A DNA stretch of 64,000 nt from contig NZ_JAGIYQ010000010.1 of NCBI RefSeq assembly GCF_017814275.1, positions 62,001 to 126,000 of the forward strand, in the 5' to 3' direction. Every line of letters starts with the position of its first letter. Positions within the stretch are counted from its first letter, which is position 1. Positions 7,559 to 16,638 of the stretch are shown piece after piece. The notes under the pieces are model-generated. The model worked only from the letters and a program-made list of their open reading frames with translations. It was not told where the DNA came from and did no database searches. Both the position numbers and the translations under genes were made by a program. This stretch comes from Gottfriedia endophytica. Its GTDB lineage: Bacteria; Bacillota; Bacilli; Bacillales; Bacillaceae_G.

Positions 7559-10500
7559 TTAATCTGTTACTGTAACTCCCGTATTTGAATGAACTGTTTC
7601 TTCTACAGAATCATTGATTAATTTTTTTGCAAAAATAGGGTATAAAATTGGTACAATACAAAGACCTAGAGCGACCAATCCAACTGTAGAAGCCAATGCA
7701 ACTTGAACAAATAAATAGCTTTCACTAAATAATAAGCCTACAAATGTTGCGAGTATAGTCATACATACTGCAAACATACTTGAGGTATTACTAGCAAAAA
7801 ATTGAGCATGTTCCTTAGTATTCGTTTTATAAAGTTGTGCCAACACAGAGCAAGATAGTGTAAACACTAAAGGTAAAACGATCACTGGAACTAAGAATTT
7901 TAAGCCTATTTGACCGTAATGGTTCATAAAGTATTCTTCTGAAGCAGCAAGACCTACTACATATGATAAGCCAGCCCCAGCAACAGCAAGGATTGCAAAA
8001 TAAACATTTCGATATGCTAGAGCTAATAGTAAGAAAGCGACGATGAATGAGTATCCAAGCAACCATTTTATATCTTTACTTACAATTGGTTTTAGACTGT
8101 AAACAGTAGCTGGATCATCTGAAACAGCTGTTTTAGCATTAGTAATTCTTTGATCTTTCAGTGATTTATTAGTTGTATTGTAAACTTGATCAACTAAATT
8201 AGCTCCTTTATTTGAAAGAGGTGACTTATCAAAAGTTACATAAACAAACGTTACATTACGATCTTCTGACATGTAGTTATCATAAATCTTATTAAACTCT
8301 GGTTTTGATAAAGCTTCTTCTGGTAAATACCATCCAGCAAGAGAAGGGTTAACACTATTTGATAGATTTGTTAAATAGCCTTGAGCTGTATTTAAACCGT
8401 CATGAATTTGATTTAAACCTCCAACAGCTTTACCTAATCCATCTGTTAATTCGCCAACTTTATTAACAAATAATCCAATCCCATCACCTAACTGAGTTTG
8501 GCCACCTTTTAATTGTCCTAATCCATCTGTTACTTTAGGGATATTTGAAAGAACTAGTGATTGCCCATCAGCTGCCCTAGTAATTCCATTTTGTAATTGT
8601 CCCATTCCATCGTATAGTTTTGTTAAGCCAGCAATTAATGCTGTTTGACCATCAACTACTTGCTTCATGCCTCCGTTAGCTTTCTTTAATCCTGCACTTA
8701 AAAGACCTGCACCTTTTTCTGCTTCGCCAACTTTTGATATAAAAGCGGTTAAGCTTGTGTTTAGTAAAGTTAATGTACCTTGAAGTTGCAAATAAAGTTG
8801 ATCTGAAGCAACTGTTGGGTATTTTTGTCCCAATTCAGTTGCAATACCTTGAGATCCTCGTACAATACTTTGAATTTTTGCGAGATTTAATTTAATATCA
8901 CCGACACCAGATGCGAGTAAATTAAAGTTCGTTTCAATTGTTTGATAACCGGCTAACAACTGTTTACTTCCGTCTAACAGCTTTTTTGTACTATCTTTTG
9001 CAATTCCTAATCCATCATGCAATTGCTTAGCTCCAACAGATCCTTTTCTAAGGCCTGCTTCAATTTGAGATAATCCACCTTGAAGTTTCCCCATGCCTGT
9101 TTGAAGTTTTGTTGTACCATTTATTAATTTGTCTATCCCATCCGTAGCTTCTTTTAATTTAGGAGCATTGCTTTCTAATTGATCCTTAGCTCCTTGAAGA
9201 CCTTCACGGATTTGATTAACTCCGTCGTTTCCTTTTCCTAGACCGTCTTTTAATGTTGTTGCTTGACTCACTAACATTAATGGATCTAATTCACTACTAA
9301 ATGGTCTAGTTGCACTTCGAATTGATTTTACTCCATCAATGTGAGACAAGCTGCGGGATAGAGCCTCAATCGAAGTCATACCAGCAACATTGTTCCATCC
9401 GTTTGGATTATCTAACACGATTTTTAGTGGAGTAGTTGTACCTTCGCCAAATTCATTTGCAATCACTCGAGATCCTTTTGCAGCATCAGTGTTTGGAAGC
9501 CCGTCAGCAGTGCTATATGCAACTGCTTGCTTATAAAATCCAACAATTGGTGCAGCAATAACGAAAGCGATTAAGACAAAAATACTACCACGTTTTGTAA
9601 TAGCTGAATTCCATTTTTGCCATCTAGCATAAGTAGAGCTCTTAGCACCTGGGAATGATAAAAGCTTCCCGAAAATAGCAAATAGTGCCGGTAAAAATGT
9701 TACCGAAACTAAGTAAGATACAACCCCAAGGATAGCAAGAATACTTAGTGATTTCGTGATTTGAAAAGTTGTATAAGTTAGTCCGAAAGAAAGAGATGCA
9801 AATACTAGGTGTGAAACAAATAATGAATAGTGTTTTTCTTGTAATGCTAAAATGAATGATTCCTCATTCGATTTATTGGTACTAAAAATTGAGACTACTC
9901 GATAATAAAGTCCGAACACTGATATAACGGATAATAAGAAAGAACCAATTCCTAAAGCTAGTGGTGTAACGTTCGTAATTGGCAACGTGCCGTTATCAAC
10001 TAGTACATTATAGATCGAAGCGCTTACAAGGAAATTTAAAATTGTCATAATATAAACTGATATAATAACAAATACTTTTCGCGTTATTAATAGAGCAATA
10101 ATAGTAGTTGCTATTACACTAATGATAAGCCCTTTTTTTAATCCTTCTTCATTCTGTTTATTAGCTTGATCGTCAACAAAAATTGTACCAGATACATATC
10201 TTTCCATACCTTTAACAGAGGAAATTGATTTTAATTCGTTATAAAGCTTGGATATATTTTTATTCTTAACATTTAAAAAACCTGTGAGAAAGAGTGTTTT
10301 ACCATCATTCGTTTCAAGTGTACTTTTTAATCCTAGTTCATCAATTGAATTAGCAATTGATTGTAATCCAATGGATTCCATCTTTTCATTTAATTTGTCT
10401 ATAACTCCTTTAATCGTATCTTTGTCTGCCTTAGTAAGCTCGCTGTTTTTATGAAATACAATCACAAACTGTTTAGTGTTTTTTGGATCCATTCCATGTG

Positions 10501-10666
10501 CTTCTTGAATCTTTTGTGCTTTCATAACTTGAGAGCTTGCTGGTAGTGTGAGGGTACCTTTTTCTTTTATGAGCGAAGAAAGAGAGGGTGCTATAAAAGC
10601 AAGTGCGGCAGCCAGTATAATCCAAATGGTTGCTATCAAGTATTTCGATTTAACGAAAAATGACAT
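7559..10666 (-). CDS. MmpL/RND-type exporter with long coiled extracytoplasmic domain
   Basis: 1035 residues. An N-terminal membrane helix (about 9-27) is followed by a first extracytoplasmic stretch, a block of five helices (about 175-350) ending near the KLLSFPGAK loop, and a very long outside region (about 380-840). A second helix block (about 860-1010) follows. The outside region is rich in a glycine/leucine-patterned repeat (DGLGQLKGG, GIGLFVNKVGELTDGLG), as in YhgE/Pip-like proteins, and probably forms a helical stalk. MMPL proteins export lipids, siderophores or drugs using the proton gradient; the substrate cannot be told. GGAGGTG precedes the ATG. No adjacent TetR-type regulator is present, although this class often has one. 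Confidence 0.87.
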   Translation of the reverse strand: MSFFVKSKYLIATIWIILAAALAFIAPSLSSLIKEKGTLTLPASSQVMKAQKIQEAHGMDPKNTKQFVIVFHKNSELTKADKDTIKGVIDKLNEKMESIGLQSIANSIDELGLKSTLETNDGKTLFLTGFLNVKNKNISKLYNELKSISSVKGMERYVSGTIFVDDQANKQNEEGLKKGLIISVIATTIIALLITRKVFVIISVYIMTILNFLVSASIYNVLVDNGTLPITNVTPLALGIGSFLLSVISVFGLYYRVVSIFSTNKSNEESFILALQEKHYSLFVSHLVFASLSFGLTYTTFQITKSLSILAILGVVSYLVSVTFLPALFAIFGKLLSFPGAKSSTYARWQKWNSAITKRGSIFVLIAFVIAAPIVGFYKQAVAYSTADGLPNTDAAKGSRVIANEFGEGTTTPLKIVLDNPNGWNNVAGMTSIEALSRSLSHIDGVKSIRSATRPFSSELDPLMLVSQATTLKDGLGKGNDGVNQIREGLQGAKDQLESNAPKLKEATDGIDKLINGTTKLQTGMGKLQGGLSQIEAGLRKGSVGAKQLHDGLGIAKDSTKKLLDGSKQLLAGYQTIETNFNLLASGVGDIKLNLAKIQSIVRGSQGIATELGQKYPTVASDQLYLQLQGTLTLLNTSLTAFISKVGEAEKGAGLLSAGLKKANGGMKQVVDGQTALIAGLTKLYDGMGQLQNGITRAADGQSLVLSNIPKVTDGLGQLKGGQTQLGDGIGLFVNKVGELTDGLGKAVGGLNQIHDGLNTAQGYLTNLSNSVNPSLAGWYLPEEALSKPEFNKIYDNYMSEDRNVTFVYVTFDKSPLSNKGANLVDQVYNTTNKSLKDQRITNAKTAVSDDPATVYSLKPIVSKDIKWLLGYSFIVAFLLLALAYRNVYFAILAVAGAGLSYVVGLAASEEYFMNHYGQIGLKFLVPVIVLPLVFTLSCSVLAQLYKTNTKEHAQFFASNTSSMFAVCMTILATFVGLLFSESYLFVQVALASTVGLVALGLCIVPILYPIFAKKLINDSVEETVHSNTGVTVTD

Positions 10667-11076
10667 TCAAACACCTCCGTGAGTTTTTAGTAAACAATCG
10701 TTCGTACAAGAAAGTGAAAAAATAGGAAAAAAGGACGGAATCACTTGTACAAATTTAATGTTATTTATATCATTTTAATTCAGAATTATCTAAAAATTTA
10801 AGTCAAACTTTTAGACAAAATTTGTAACAATCATTGATATTAAGCGAGAAAAGTATAAGAATATTGAGTAGTTTGATATTTTAAAAGAATATTGAACGTT
10901 ATCTTTTTTTGATCCTTTTTTACTAAAATCCTTATATTTATTTCTATAAATAACAAAACATAGGAAAAAATATAATAGAAGAATAAATTAAATGTGGAAG
11001 CATGATATTTTGATGTAATAAACACATATATGATAGAGAGGTCGAAAAAAGTCAAAAAAAATAACCTTGTTCGTAG
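10667..11076. other. AT-rich spacer upstream of the MmpL gene
   Basis: About 410 bases without a supportable gene. Two TTCGTACAAG / CTTGTACAA-like sequences (near 10698 and 10743) flank the expected promoter of the exporter gene and could be operator half-sites. The evidence is too weak to call a regulator. Confidence 0.4.
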
Positions 11077-11103
11077 AAAAAAGTCGAATGAAACGACTTT
11101 TTC
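11077..11103 (-). terminator. Terminator after the fatty-acid hydroxylase gene
   Basis: Arms AAAAAGTCG and CGACTTTTT around a seven-base loop, ending in a T-run on the minus strand, 22 bases after the stop codon. Confidence 0.75.
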
Positions 11104-11124
11104 CATACTTACTAAGGAAATCTC

Positions 11125-11733
11125 TTATCTGTTTTCTAAATATTTAGCTGTAGCACTTGTTTCGATTTGTTTTTCATCTTTAATTGTTCCAAATACATAA
11201 TCAAATAATGGATTAGAAACACCGAACCAATAGTTTTCATTTTTAAAATGATGTAATATATGAGTCTTTTTTAACCATCTTCCAAATTTTGATTTAGGTT
11301 TAATTGGTTTATGAGCTATATAATGTTTCCATTCATAAGCTAATAACATAACTATTGTTCCAATCGAAAATGCAACCATCGCCAGTAAATTTGAATAGAT
11401 TAAATAAAAAATACCACATAATATTAATAGATTTGGAAAACTATACCATAAAGGTAAAAAAAGCAATTTTAAATCGTCTGGTTCAAGGTGATGATCATAG
11501 TGTAGCCTTTTTATTGCTTTTAATAAGAACTTGTTTTTAGGTGGCTTCATATGGAATACAAATCGATGTGTCATATATTCAAAAAAAGCAAATGTTAATA
11601 GACCAATTCCAAAAAATAAGAAATGAATCCATTGTCCCCCAAAAAGAAACATTGAACTTGTTAAAGCGACTGCCAAAATAATCATGAATGCAATATCAAA
11701 ATGAAGAAAAAAATCACGATAGAGCTTACTCAT
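11125..11733 (-). CDS. Fatty acid hydroxylase / sterol desaturase family membrane protein
   Basis: 202 residues with four hydrophobic segments and the di-iron histidine clusters of the family: HRFVFH (about 57-62), HYDHH (about 78-82), HYIAHKP (about 137-143) and HILHH (about 158-162). These clusters hold the two irons that activate oxygen for hydroxylation or desaturation of a lipid carbon. Family members act in the cytoplasmic membrane. The exact substrate (fatty acyl chain, carotenoid or sterol-like lipid) cannot be told, and no isoprenoid pathway genes lie beside it. AAGGAGG supports the ATG. Confidence 0.85.
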   Translation of the reverse strand: MSKLYRDFFLHFDIAFMIILAVALTSSMFLFGGQWIHFLFFGIGLLTFAFFEYMTHRFVFHMKPPKNKFLLKAIKRLHYDHHLEPDDLKLLFLPLWYSFPNLLILCGIFYLIYSNLLAMVAFSIGTIVMLLAYEWKHYIAHKPIKPKSKFGRWLKKTHILHHFKNENYWFGVSNPLFDYVFGTIKDEKQIETSATAKYLENR

Positions 11734-11980
11734 TAATAATCCTCCTTATTTAACTTTAACTAATACTATTCTAGAAATGAAATTTAATTCCTTCTCTATT
11801 CTAGTATTCTATTTTTATGAAGGATAGAACTTTATTGAAATGAACACAAAGTAAAATATAGTAGCTTATTTTTAGGAGAAAAATTAATGAATCTGTTAAT
11901 TATTTTCTTTTGTAAAGTCTAACGGTAAGTGAACGAAATTGCTGTGAGATATAATACTACAAAAATAAATTAATAATAAT
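11734..11980. other. AT-rich spacer
   Basis: Holds the likely promoter of the hydroxylase gene. I see no further gene or structured element. Confidence 0.45.
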
Positions 11981-12022
11981 AAAACGCACGATGGATATAT
12001 TTTGTTCCCATCACACGTTTTA
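11981..12022 (-). terminator. Terminator after the small secreted protein gene
   Basis: Arms AAAACG-GATGG (from 11981) and CCATC-CGTTTT (to 12022). On the minus strand they are followed by ATTATTATT. Confidence 0.6.
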
Positions 12023-12027
12023 GATTA

Positions 12028-12462
12028 TTATTCAACTTCATTAGTCACTTGTATTTCCTTTGTAATGTTATATTGAAGATTTTTCATCTCTTTATGGAAT
12101 TGTCTCGGCGTTACATTGTATTTTATTTTTAATTCTCTAAAGGATACTTGGTTCATCTTGTCTTGTAGAATTTTATTAATCGGTTGATTTGTCAGTTTAG
12201 ATATAGCTGCACCGTTTACTAAACTGTTTACTTGGTTATCTTGTTGTTTTAGGAGATTGTTTAATTTTGCTTCTGGTTCTTTTAAATAATTCGATAGGTA
12301 ATGAACGACTTCTTCCTTATGTAAGTTTAAAAATTGGTGATACTTTTTTTGGTAAGGATATTGGTGATGTGGATTGTACCGGGAGTAATCAATCACATCT
12401 GCATAGGAGATGAAAGGAACGAGTAAAAAAATAAGTATGCTAAAAGTTAAGATTTTTTTCAT
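12028..12462 (-). CDS. Small secreted protein of unknown function
   Basis: 144 residues. A typical signal peptide (KKILTFSILIFLLVPFISYA) suggests cleavage after SYA, leaving about 120 residues. The mature part is rich in Tyr, His, Gln and Asn and has a probable helix-turn-helix-like stretch (VSFRELKIKYNVTPRQFHKEMK). That resembles a processed sequence-specific fold but is too short to assign. I placed the start at the ATG preceded by GGAGG; a TTG five codons upstream overlaps that site and is unlikely. No neighbour suggests a role. Function not recognised. Confidence 0.65.
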   Translation of the reverse strand: MKKILTFSILIFLLVPFISYADVIDYSRYNPHHQYPYQKKYHQFLNLHKEEVVHYLSNYLKEPEAKLNNLLKQQDNQVNSLVNGAAISKLTNQPINKILQDKMNQVSFRELKIKYNVTPRQFHKEMKNLQYNITKEIQVTNEVE

Positions 12463-12605
12463 TATTTTTTCCTCCAATACAGTTATTTCATGAGGAATAG
12501 TGTTTACATTATTAAGTGAAATATGTAAATAGCTTTTTAAAGGAACAATAGGGAATTGATAAACCGTTTGTTTAAGAAATTCTGTTTTTGTGGAACTCCT
12601 TTTTT

Positions 12606-12816
12606 AAAGATTGTTGCTTTTAGGTTTTGTATTTTAAAAGACAGAAGTTGATTGGAACGGAAGGGTGAAGGGCTTCTGTGGGAGATGCGGGAAGGCTGAG
12701 ACCCCACAGGAGCGTTTGCGACGAGGAGGCTCTGCTCACGCCCCTTGGAAAGCGAGCATCCCTACGTTCCAATCAACTTACGCATACTGAAATAGCAACA
12801 ATATATACGAAAACAA
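12606..12816 (+). repeat. Dispersed GC-rich repeat, copy 2 (subfamily A)
   Basis: Full-length copy starting at AGATTGTTGCTTTTAGG and ending in TATACGAAAAC. Its core has GGCTGAG and CTCTGCTCACG in place of CTCAGCTCACG, a single substitution in the second arm. It sits between the secreted protein gene and the mnmM terminator. Confidence 0.93.
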
Positions 12817-12823
12817 CTAAATT

Positions 12824-12858
12824 AAAAAAGTAGGCACATTTTCATTGCCTACTTTTTT
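12824..12858 (-). terminator. Terminator of mnmL-mnmM
   Basis: Arms AAAAAAGTAGGCA and TGCCTACTTTTTT around a nine-base loop. Confidence 0.85.
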
Positions 12859-12874
12859 GTGTCAAATTTAATTA

Positions 12875-13447
12875 TTATCTTTTTTCAATTGCCACAATAA
12901 ACGGTGGATTGTTTGCTTGATTGATGAATCGATAGCATAAAACATGTGCAGTATCTTGTGGCATGTTTTTAACAAATTCCATTAGTGCATCACGCTCGAT
13001 TTCGCCACCTTCATGTCCATGATAGATGACTACAACTAATATGCCTTCTGGTGCCATCATGTCATGAATTTGTTCGATGGCTGAAATAGTTGATTGTGGT
13101 ACAGTGACAATTTCTTTATCACCGCCAGGTAAATAACCTAAATTAAATATGGCACCTTTAATTTTTCCATGATTCGATTGAGGGACGGTCTCTTTTACTT
13201 TTTCATGACTTTGTTGAAATAAAGTAACCCGCTTCTGTAATGAAGCTTTTTCAAGACGTTCTGCTGTATTTCGAATGGCCTGATCTTGTACATCGTATCC
13301 ATATACATGGCCTGTTTCGCCAACTAATTCGGCTAAGAAGGTTGTGTCGTGTCCGTTACCTACTGTTGCATCAATGACGATGTCTCCTTCTTGTACTGCT
13401 AGATGTAACAATTTTCTTGCGTAAGGTAAGATGCGATCAAGCTTCAT
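12875..13447 (-). CDS. mnmM: tRNA nm5(s2)U34 methyltransferase MnmM (YtqB)
   Basis: 190 residues, a compact class I SAM methyltransferase. The SAM-binding motif is DATVGNGHDTTFLAELVG (about 25-42), followed by the acidic motif GYDVQ and the family-specific FNLGYLPGGDKEIVT. B. subtilis YtqB has been identified as MnmM, which methylates 5-aminomethyl-2-thiouridine at the wobble base to finish mnm5s2U in tRNAs that lack the MnmC route. Its start lies inside the 3' end of mnmL (11-base overlap), so the two are translationally linked. Confidence 0.9.
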   Translation of the reverse strand: MKLDRILPYARKLLHLAVQEGDIVIDATVGNGHDTTFLAELVGETGHVYGYDVQDQAIRNTAERLEKASLQKRVTLFQQSHEKVKETVPQSNHGKIKGAIFNLGYLPGGDKEIVTVPQSTISAIEQIHDMMAPEGILVVVIYHGHEGGEIERDALMEFVKNMPQDTAHVLCYRFINQANNPPFIVAIEKR

Positions 13448-14405
13448 TTGTTAGAACCTGCTTTTCTGCATATTTTCCTTGCCAGCTATTACGTCGTTCG
13501 AATTCACGGTCAATACTATTTAATACTTCCCATTTATTTAAGCTCCACATTGGTCCAACCAATAAATCTGCCGGGCCATCACCTGTAATACGGTGAACAA
13601 TCACATTACTTGGTATGATCTCTAATTGATCAACAACCAGCTTAATATAATTTTCAAATTGCATGAATTCTAATAGTCCTTTTTCGTATTGCTTCATCAT
13701 AGCTGTACCTTTTAATAAATGCAGCAGATGAATTTTTATCCCTTGAATATCTAGCTTTGCTACTTCACGAGCAGTTTCCATCATCATTTCAGGGGTCTCT
13801 AAAGGTAGTCCATTAATAATATGCGAACAAACACGAATACCATGTTTGCGAAGTTTTTTAACACCTTCTACATAAGTTGGATAGTCATGGGCACGATTAA
13901 TAATGTTTGCTGTCTTTTCATGGACAGTTTGTAGCCCTAGTTCTACCCATAAATAAGTGCGTTTATTTAACTCGGCTAAATAGTCTACTACATCATCTGG
14001 AAGACAATCAGGACGTGTTGCAATGGATAGTCCTACGACACCTTCTTGTTCAAGAATTGGTTCGAATTTTTGTTTTAGAACTTCTACAGGAGCATGTGTA
14101 TTAGTATAAGCTTGGAAATAACCTAAATACTTTCCACTTTGCCATTTCTTATGCATTTTATCTTTTATTTTATGAAATTGAGTAACAACATCTTCCGCAC
14201 GATCTCCGGCAAAATCACCTGAACCTGAAGCGCTACAAAATGTACAGCCACCAAATGCTACCGTACCATCACGGTTTGGGCAGTCAAATCCTGCATCAAT
14301 CGAAACTTTAAACACTTTGTCACCAAAATGTTGGCGTAAGTGATAATTCCACGAATGATACCGTTTATGATCCAAAGAATATGGAAAAGGATTATTTTGT
14401 CTCAT
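13437..14405 (-). CDS. mnmL: Radical SAM enzyme MnmL (YtqA)
   Basis: 322 residues of the TIGR01212 radical SAM family. The iron-sulfur cysteines are in DCPNRDGTVAFGGCTFCSASG, with an extended first spacing that is typical of this group. The barrel continues through GLSIATRPDCLPDDVV and ELGLQTVHEKT. YtqA has been assigned, by comparative genomics and genetics, to conversion of cmnm5s2U to the nm5s2U intermediate in Gram-positive bacteria and renamed MnmL. The overlap with mnmM supports that pathway here. GGGAGAG precedes the ATG. Confidence 0.9.
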   Translation of the reverse strand: MRQNNPFPYSLDHKRYHSWNYHLRQHFGDKVFKVSIDAGFDCPNRDGTVAFGGCTFCSASGSGDFAGDRAEDVVTQFHKIKDKMHKKWQSGKYLGYFQAYTNTHAPVEVLKQKFEPILEQEGVVGLSIATRPDCLPDDVVDYLAELNKRTYLWVELGLQTVHEKTANIINRAHDYPTYVEGVKKLRKHGIRVCSHIINGLPLETPEMMMETAREVAKLDIQGIKIHLLHLLKGTAMMKQYEKGLLEFMQFENYIKLVVDQLEIIPSNVIVHRITGDGPADLLVGPMWSLNKWEVLNSIDREFERRNSWQGKYAEKQVLTNEA

Positions 14406-14604
14406 TTCTGATCTCTCCCTAATAAGTCACTAATGTCGATTTTATCATTGAATGAATGTAATGCAAAATGGAAAAACATTTCTTTTTTGTCAGTAACTTT
14501 TAGTAGGTGAAAGTTCTAACTTTGGTAAAACTACATGTAAGGTACCATACATAAGTGGTGTCTTATTAAAAAATGTCTGATGAAAGTTATAAGGAGGCAT
14601 TTCC

Positions 14605-14868
14605 ATGACAGATCGTGTTTTTGGGCAAGAACAAATCCAACAAGCTAAAAAAGCGATGGAGTATGCAGTTGAACAACTTGAAGTAGGAATGCGTCAAGAA
14701 CACTATAATGATATCGAATACTCAGACGCACAGATGAAGCTTGAACAAGCAATTCGTGGTCTTACTCAAGTAGAACATTTAGCAAATAGAGAAAACCGTG
14801 ATGAGTTTTCGCGTTTACGAATTCAAATGGAGCAATTAAAAAATCAAATGGTAGTCACGCCACATTAA
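14605..14868 (+). CDS. ytzC: DUF2524 family protein YtzC
   Basis: 87 residues, soluble and strongly helical, with charged heptad-like stretches (QIQQAKKAMEYAVEQLEVG, EQAIRGLTQVEHLANREN). Length and sequence match the YtzC/DUF2524 family found next to ytqA-ytqB in bacilli. Function unknown. TAAGGAGG is placed well before the ATG. The SASP gene follows at 60 bases and may share the transcript. Confidence 0.82.
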   Translation: MTDRVFGQEQIQQAKKAMEYAVEQLEVGMRQEHYNDIEYSDAQMKLEQAIRGLTQVEHLANRENRDEFSRLRIQMEQLKNQMVVTPH

Positions 14869-14927
14869 GAGGTACTACGATGAATGAAAGCATAAAGGAA
14901 TATTTATTTTTAAGGAGGAACCAAGCT

Positions 14928-15074
14928 ATGGCAACAAAATCAAATAGCAATAATCCAGAGCAAAAAACACAAAATGCAAAAATTACTGAGTTCTCTAGTG
15001 AGCTAAGTCCGGTAGGTGCAGTAAAGCAAAAAAATGCAAAAAAAGGTCAACCGCAAAGATCAAAACAAGGCTAA
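14928..15074 (+). CDS. Gamma-type small acid-soluble spore protein, single repeat
   Basis: 48 residues, rich in Lys, Gln, Asn and Ser and without hydrophobic core residues. The segment QNAKITEFSSELSPVGAVKQKNAKKG, read in two parts (TEFSSEL and AVKQKNAKK), resembles one repeat of gamma-type SASP proteins, whose marker is TEFASET. These proteins are stored in the spore core and degraded at germination for amino acids. Usual members carry two or three repeats; this one has a single degenerate repeat. AAGGAGG at 14912-14918 fixes the ATG at 14928, although the frame is open further upstream. Confidence 0.6.
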   Translation: MATKSNSNNPEQKTQNAKITEFSSELSPVGAVKQKNAKKGQPQRSKQG

Positions 15075-15086
15075 TTGATGTATCAA

Positions 15087-15120
15087 AAAAGAGTGAACAT
15101 TGTGTTCACTCTTTTACTTT
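15087..15120 (+). terminator. Terminator after the SASP gene
   Basis: Arms AAAAGAGTGAAC and GTTCACTCTTTT with a five-base loop. The structure also faces the converging mocR-type gene. Confidence 0.85.
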
Positions 15121-15124
15121 TTAT

Positions 15125-16510
15125 TTAAAACCATGCTTTTGCTAATAATTGAATTGCTTTAAGTATTTCTTCCTCAGATAAAATTGCAAAGCCCAGTAAC
15201 ACAGTTTTGTCATCACTCATTCCATATGCTGAGACAGGGTATACTCTTATGCTACATTTTGCAGCCTGTTCAATGAGCTCTTTTTCTGACATACCATTAT
15301 TTGGACGTACTAATAGATGTAACCCAGAATCTTGACCAATGATTTCAACGAATTCTGGAAAATGTATTGAAATGGCAGATACAAGAGCATCTCTTTTTTT
15401 ACGATAGATTACGCGCATTTTCTGGATATGTCTTTCCCAATAACCTTCTTGTAAAAATTTCTTTATAATGTCTTGATCGATTCGTGAAACTGTATGTGGA
15501 TAAAAGAAACAATCTCTTTGATACACTTGAATGAGTGATTTTGGAAGAACCATATAACTAATACGCAAGGATGGTAGAAGAGCTTTTGAAAATGTGCTCA
15601 TATAAATTACTTTTTCATTAGGGTCTAACCCTTGTAAAGCTGGAATTGGTTTACCTGAGTAGCGAAATTCACTATCATAATCATCTTCTATTATATATCG
15701 CTCTTCTTTTGCTTCTGCCCAATTTAAAAGTTGCATCCTTCTTGAGATAGGCATAATCATCCCATTTGGAAATTGATGAGATGGTGTAACAAAAGTGATA
15801 TTCACCTTACTCATCTCTAAGTGGGAGATGATCATCCCATCTTTATCAAGTGGAATCATCTCTACCTGTTCGGATCCTTTTTCGAACAACATCAGTTTTC
15901 GGTGATATCCAGGGTCTTCCACAGCAAATGTACTCTCTGGCAAAATTTGAAATAAAATTTTTAGTAAATTTGGTGTGCCGGATCCAATTATTATTTGACT
16001 TGGGGAGCATCTAACTCCGCGTGATTCATATAAATATTTCGCAATTGCCTGACGTAACGCCAATTCACCTTGGGGATGTCCAAGTCTGAGTACCTCTTTA
16101 TTCTCCCTCTGAAGTACTTCACTTGCTAATTTACGATATAAATCAATAGGAAATGAATCCTCATCCACACCTGTGTGAGAAAAATCAAACATATAATTTC
16201 GTTTAATGTGAGGTTTCTCTTTGACATTTTGGATACTCCTACTAATGTCAAAACCGTTTTGTTCCAATTCACTCACAAAGAATCCTTTGCGAGGGAGTGA
16301 GTCGATGTAACCTTCTGCAACGAGTTGACCGTAAGCTGCTTCAATTGTATTCTGACTGATTTGAAGATACTGTGATAGCTTTCTTTTCGAAGGTAACTTT
16401 GTTTTAGGAGTTAAATTTCCTGATGCAATTTCTTGTTTAATATAATGATATAACTGTACATATAATGGCTCTTCACTATGAATATCAAGATTAGGTGTTA
16501 ACTCTAACAT
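15125..16510 (-). CDS. MocR-type GntR/aminotransferase regulator
   Basis: 461 residues. An N-terminal GntR winged helix (about 1-75; LPSKRKLSQYLQISQNTIEAAYGQL) is fused to a fold-type I aminotransferase domain. The PLP Lys is expected in MSTFSKALLPSLRISYM, and the substrate Asp region in EDDYDSEFRYSG is intact. MocR regulators use the PLP domain as a ligand sensor, usually for vitamin B6 or amino compounds, and often control a divergent gene. Here that is the EamA transporter at 16639. I start at the ATG preceded by GAGGT; a further ATG five codons upstream overlaps this site. Confidence 0.88.
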   Translation of the reverse strand: MLELTPNLDIHSEEPLYVQLYHYIKQEIASGNLTPKTKLPSKRKLSQYLQISQNTIEAAYGQLVAEGYIDSLPRKGFFVSELEQNGFDISRSIQNVKEKPHIKRNYMFDFSHTGVDEDSFPIDLYRKLASEVLQRENKEVLRLGHPQGELALRQAIAKYLYESRGVRCSPSQIIIGSGTPNLLKILFQILPESTFAVEDPGYHRKLMLFEKGSEQVEMIPLDKDGMIISHLEMSKVNITFVTPSHQFPNGMIMPISRRMQLLNWAEAKEERYIIEDDYDSEFRYSGKPIPALQGLDPNEKVIYMSTFSKALLPSLRISYMVLPKSLIQVYQRDCFFYPHTVSRIDQDIIKKFLQEGYWERHIQKMRVIYRKKRDALVSAISIHFPEFVEIIGQDSGLHLLVRPNNGMSEKELIEQAAKCSIRVYPVSAYGMSDDKTVLLGFAILSEEEILKAIQLLAKAWF

Positions 16511-16551
16511 ATCAACTGACCTCATTAATTTTTAGTAAACTGACGCTTATA

Positions 16552-16583
16552 ATAGTGTCAGAATGAAATTATAATACCACTAT
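16552..16583. promoter_or_regulatory. Inverted repeat in the MocR-EamA divergent promoter region
   Basis: ATAGTG (16552-16557) and CACTAT (16578-16583) face each other around a TATAAT hexamer (16570-16575). The position between a regulator and its likely target suggests an operator. This was judged by eye and the arms are short. Confidence 0.3.
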
Positions 16584-16638
16584 GTTATTCATTACTTTTA
16601 TAAAAATCAATAGTTGAATTAGTATAGGGGGATTCATC

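Noticed and set aside
7827-8066. Minus-strand 79-codon frame inside the MmpL gene
   Set aside because: It is an overlapping shadow of the 1035-codon gene in another frame.
10690-10750. TetR-type operator before the MmpL gene
   Set aside because: CGTACAAG and CTTGTACAA elements are short and not well centred, and no regulator gene is near.
10840-11106. Minus-strand frame of 88 codons after the fatty-acid hydroxylase gene
   Set aside because: There is no ribosome site, its first codons overlap the hydroxylase terminator hairpin, and the composition is that of AT-rich non-coding DNA.
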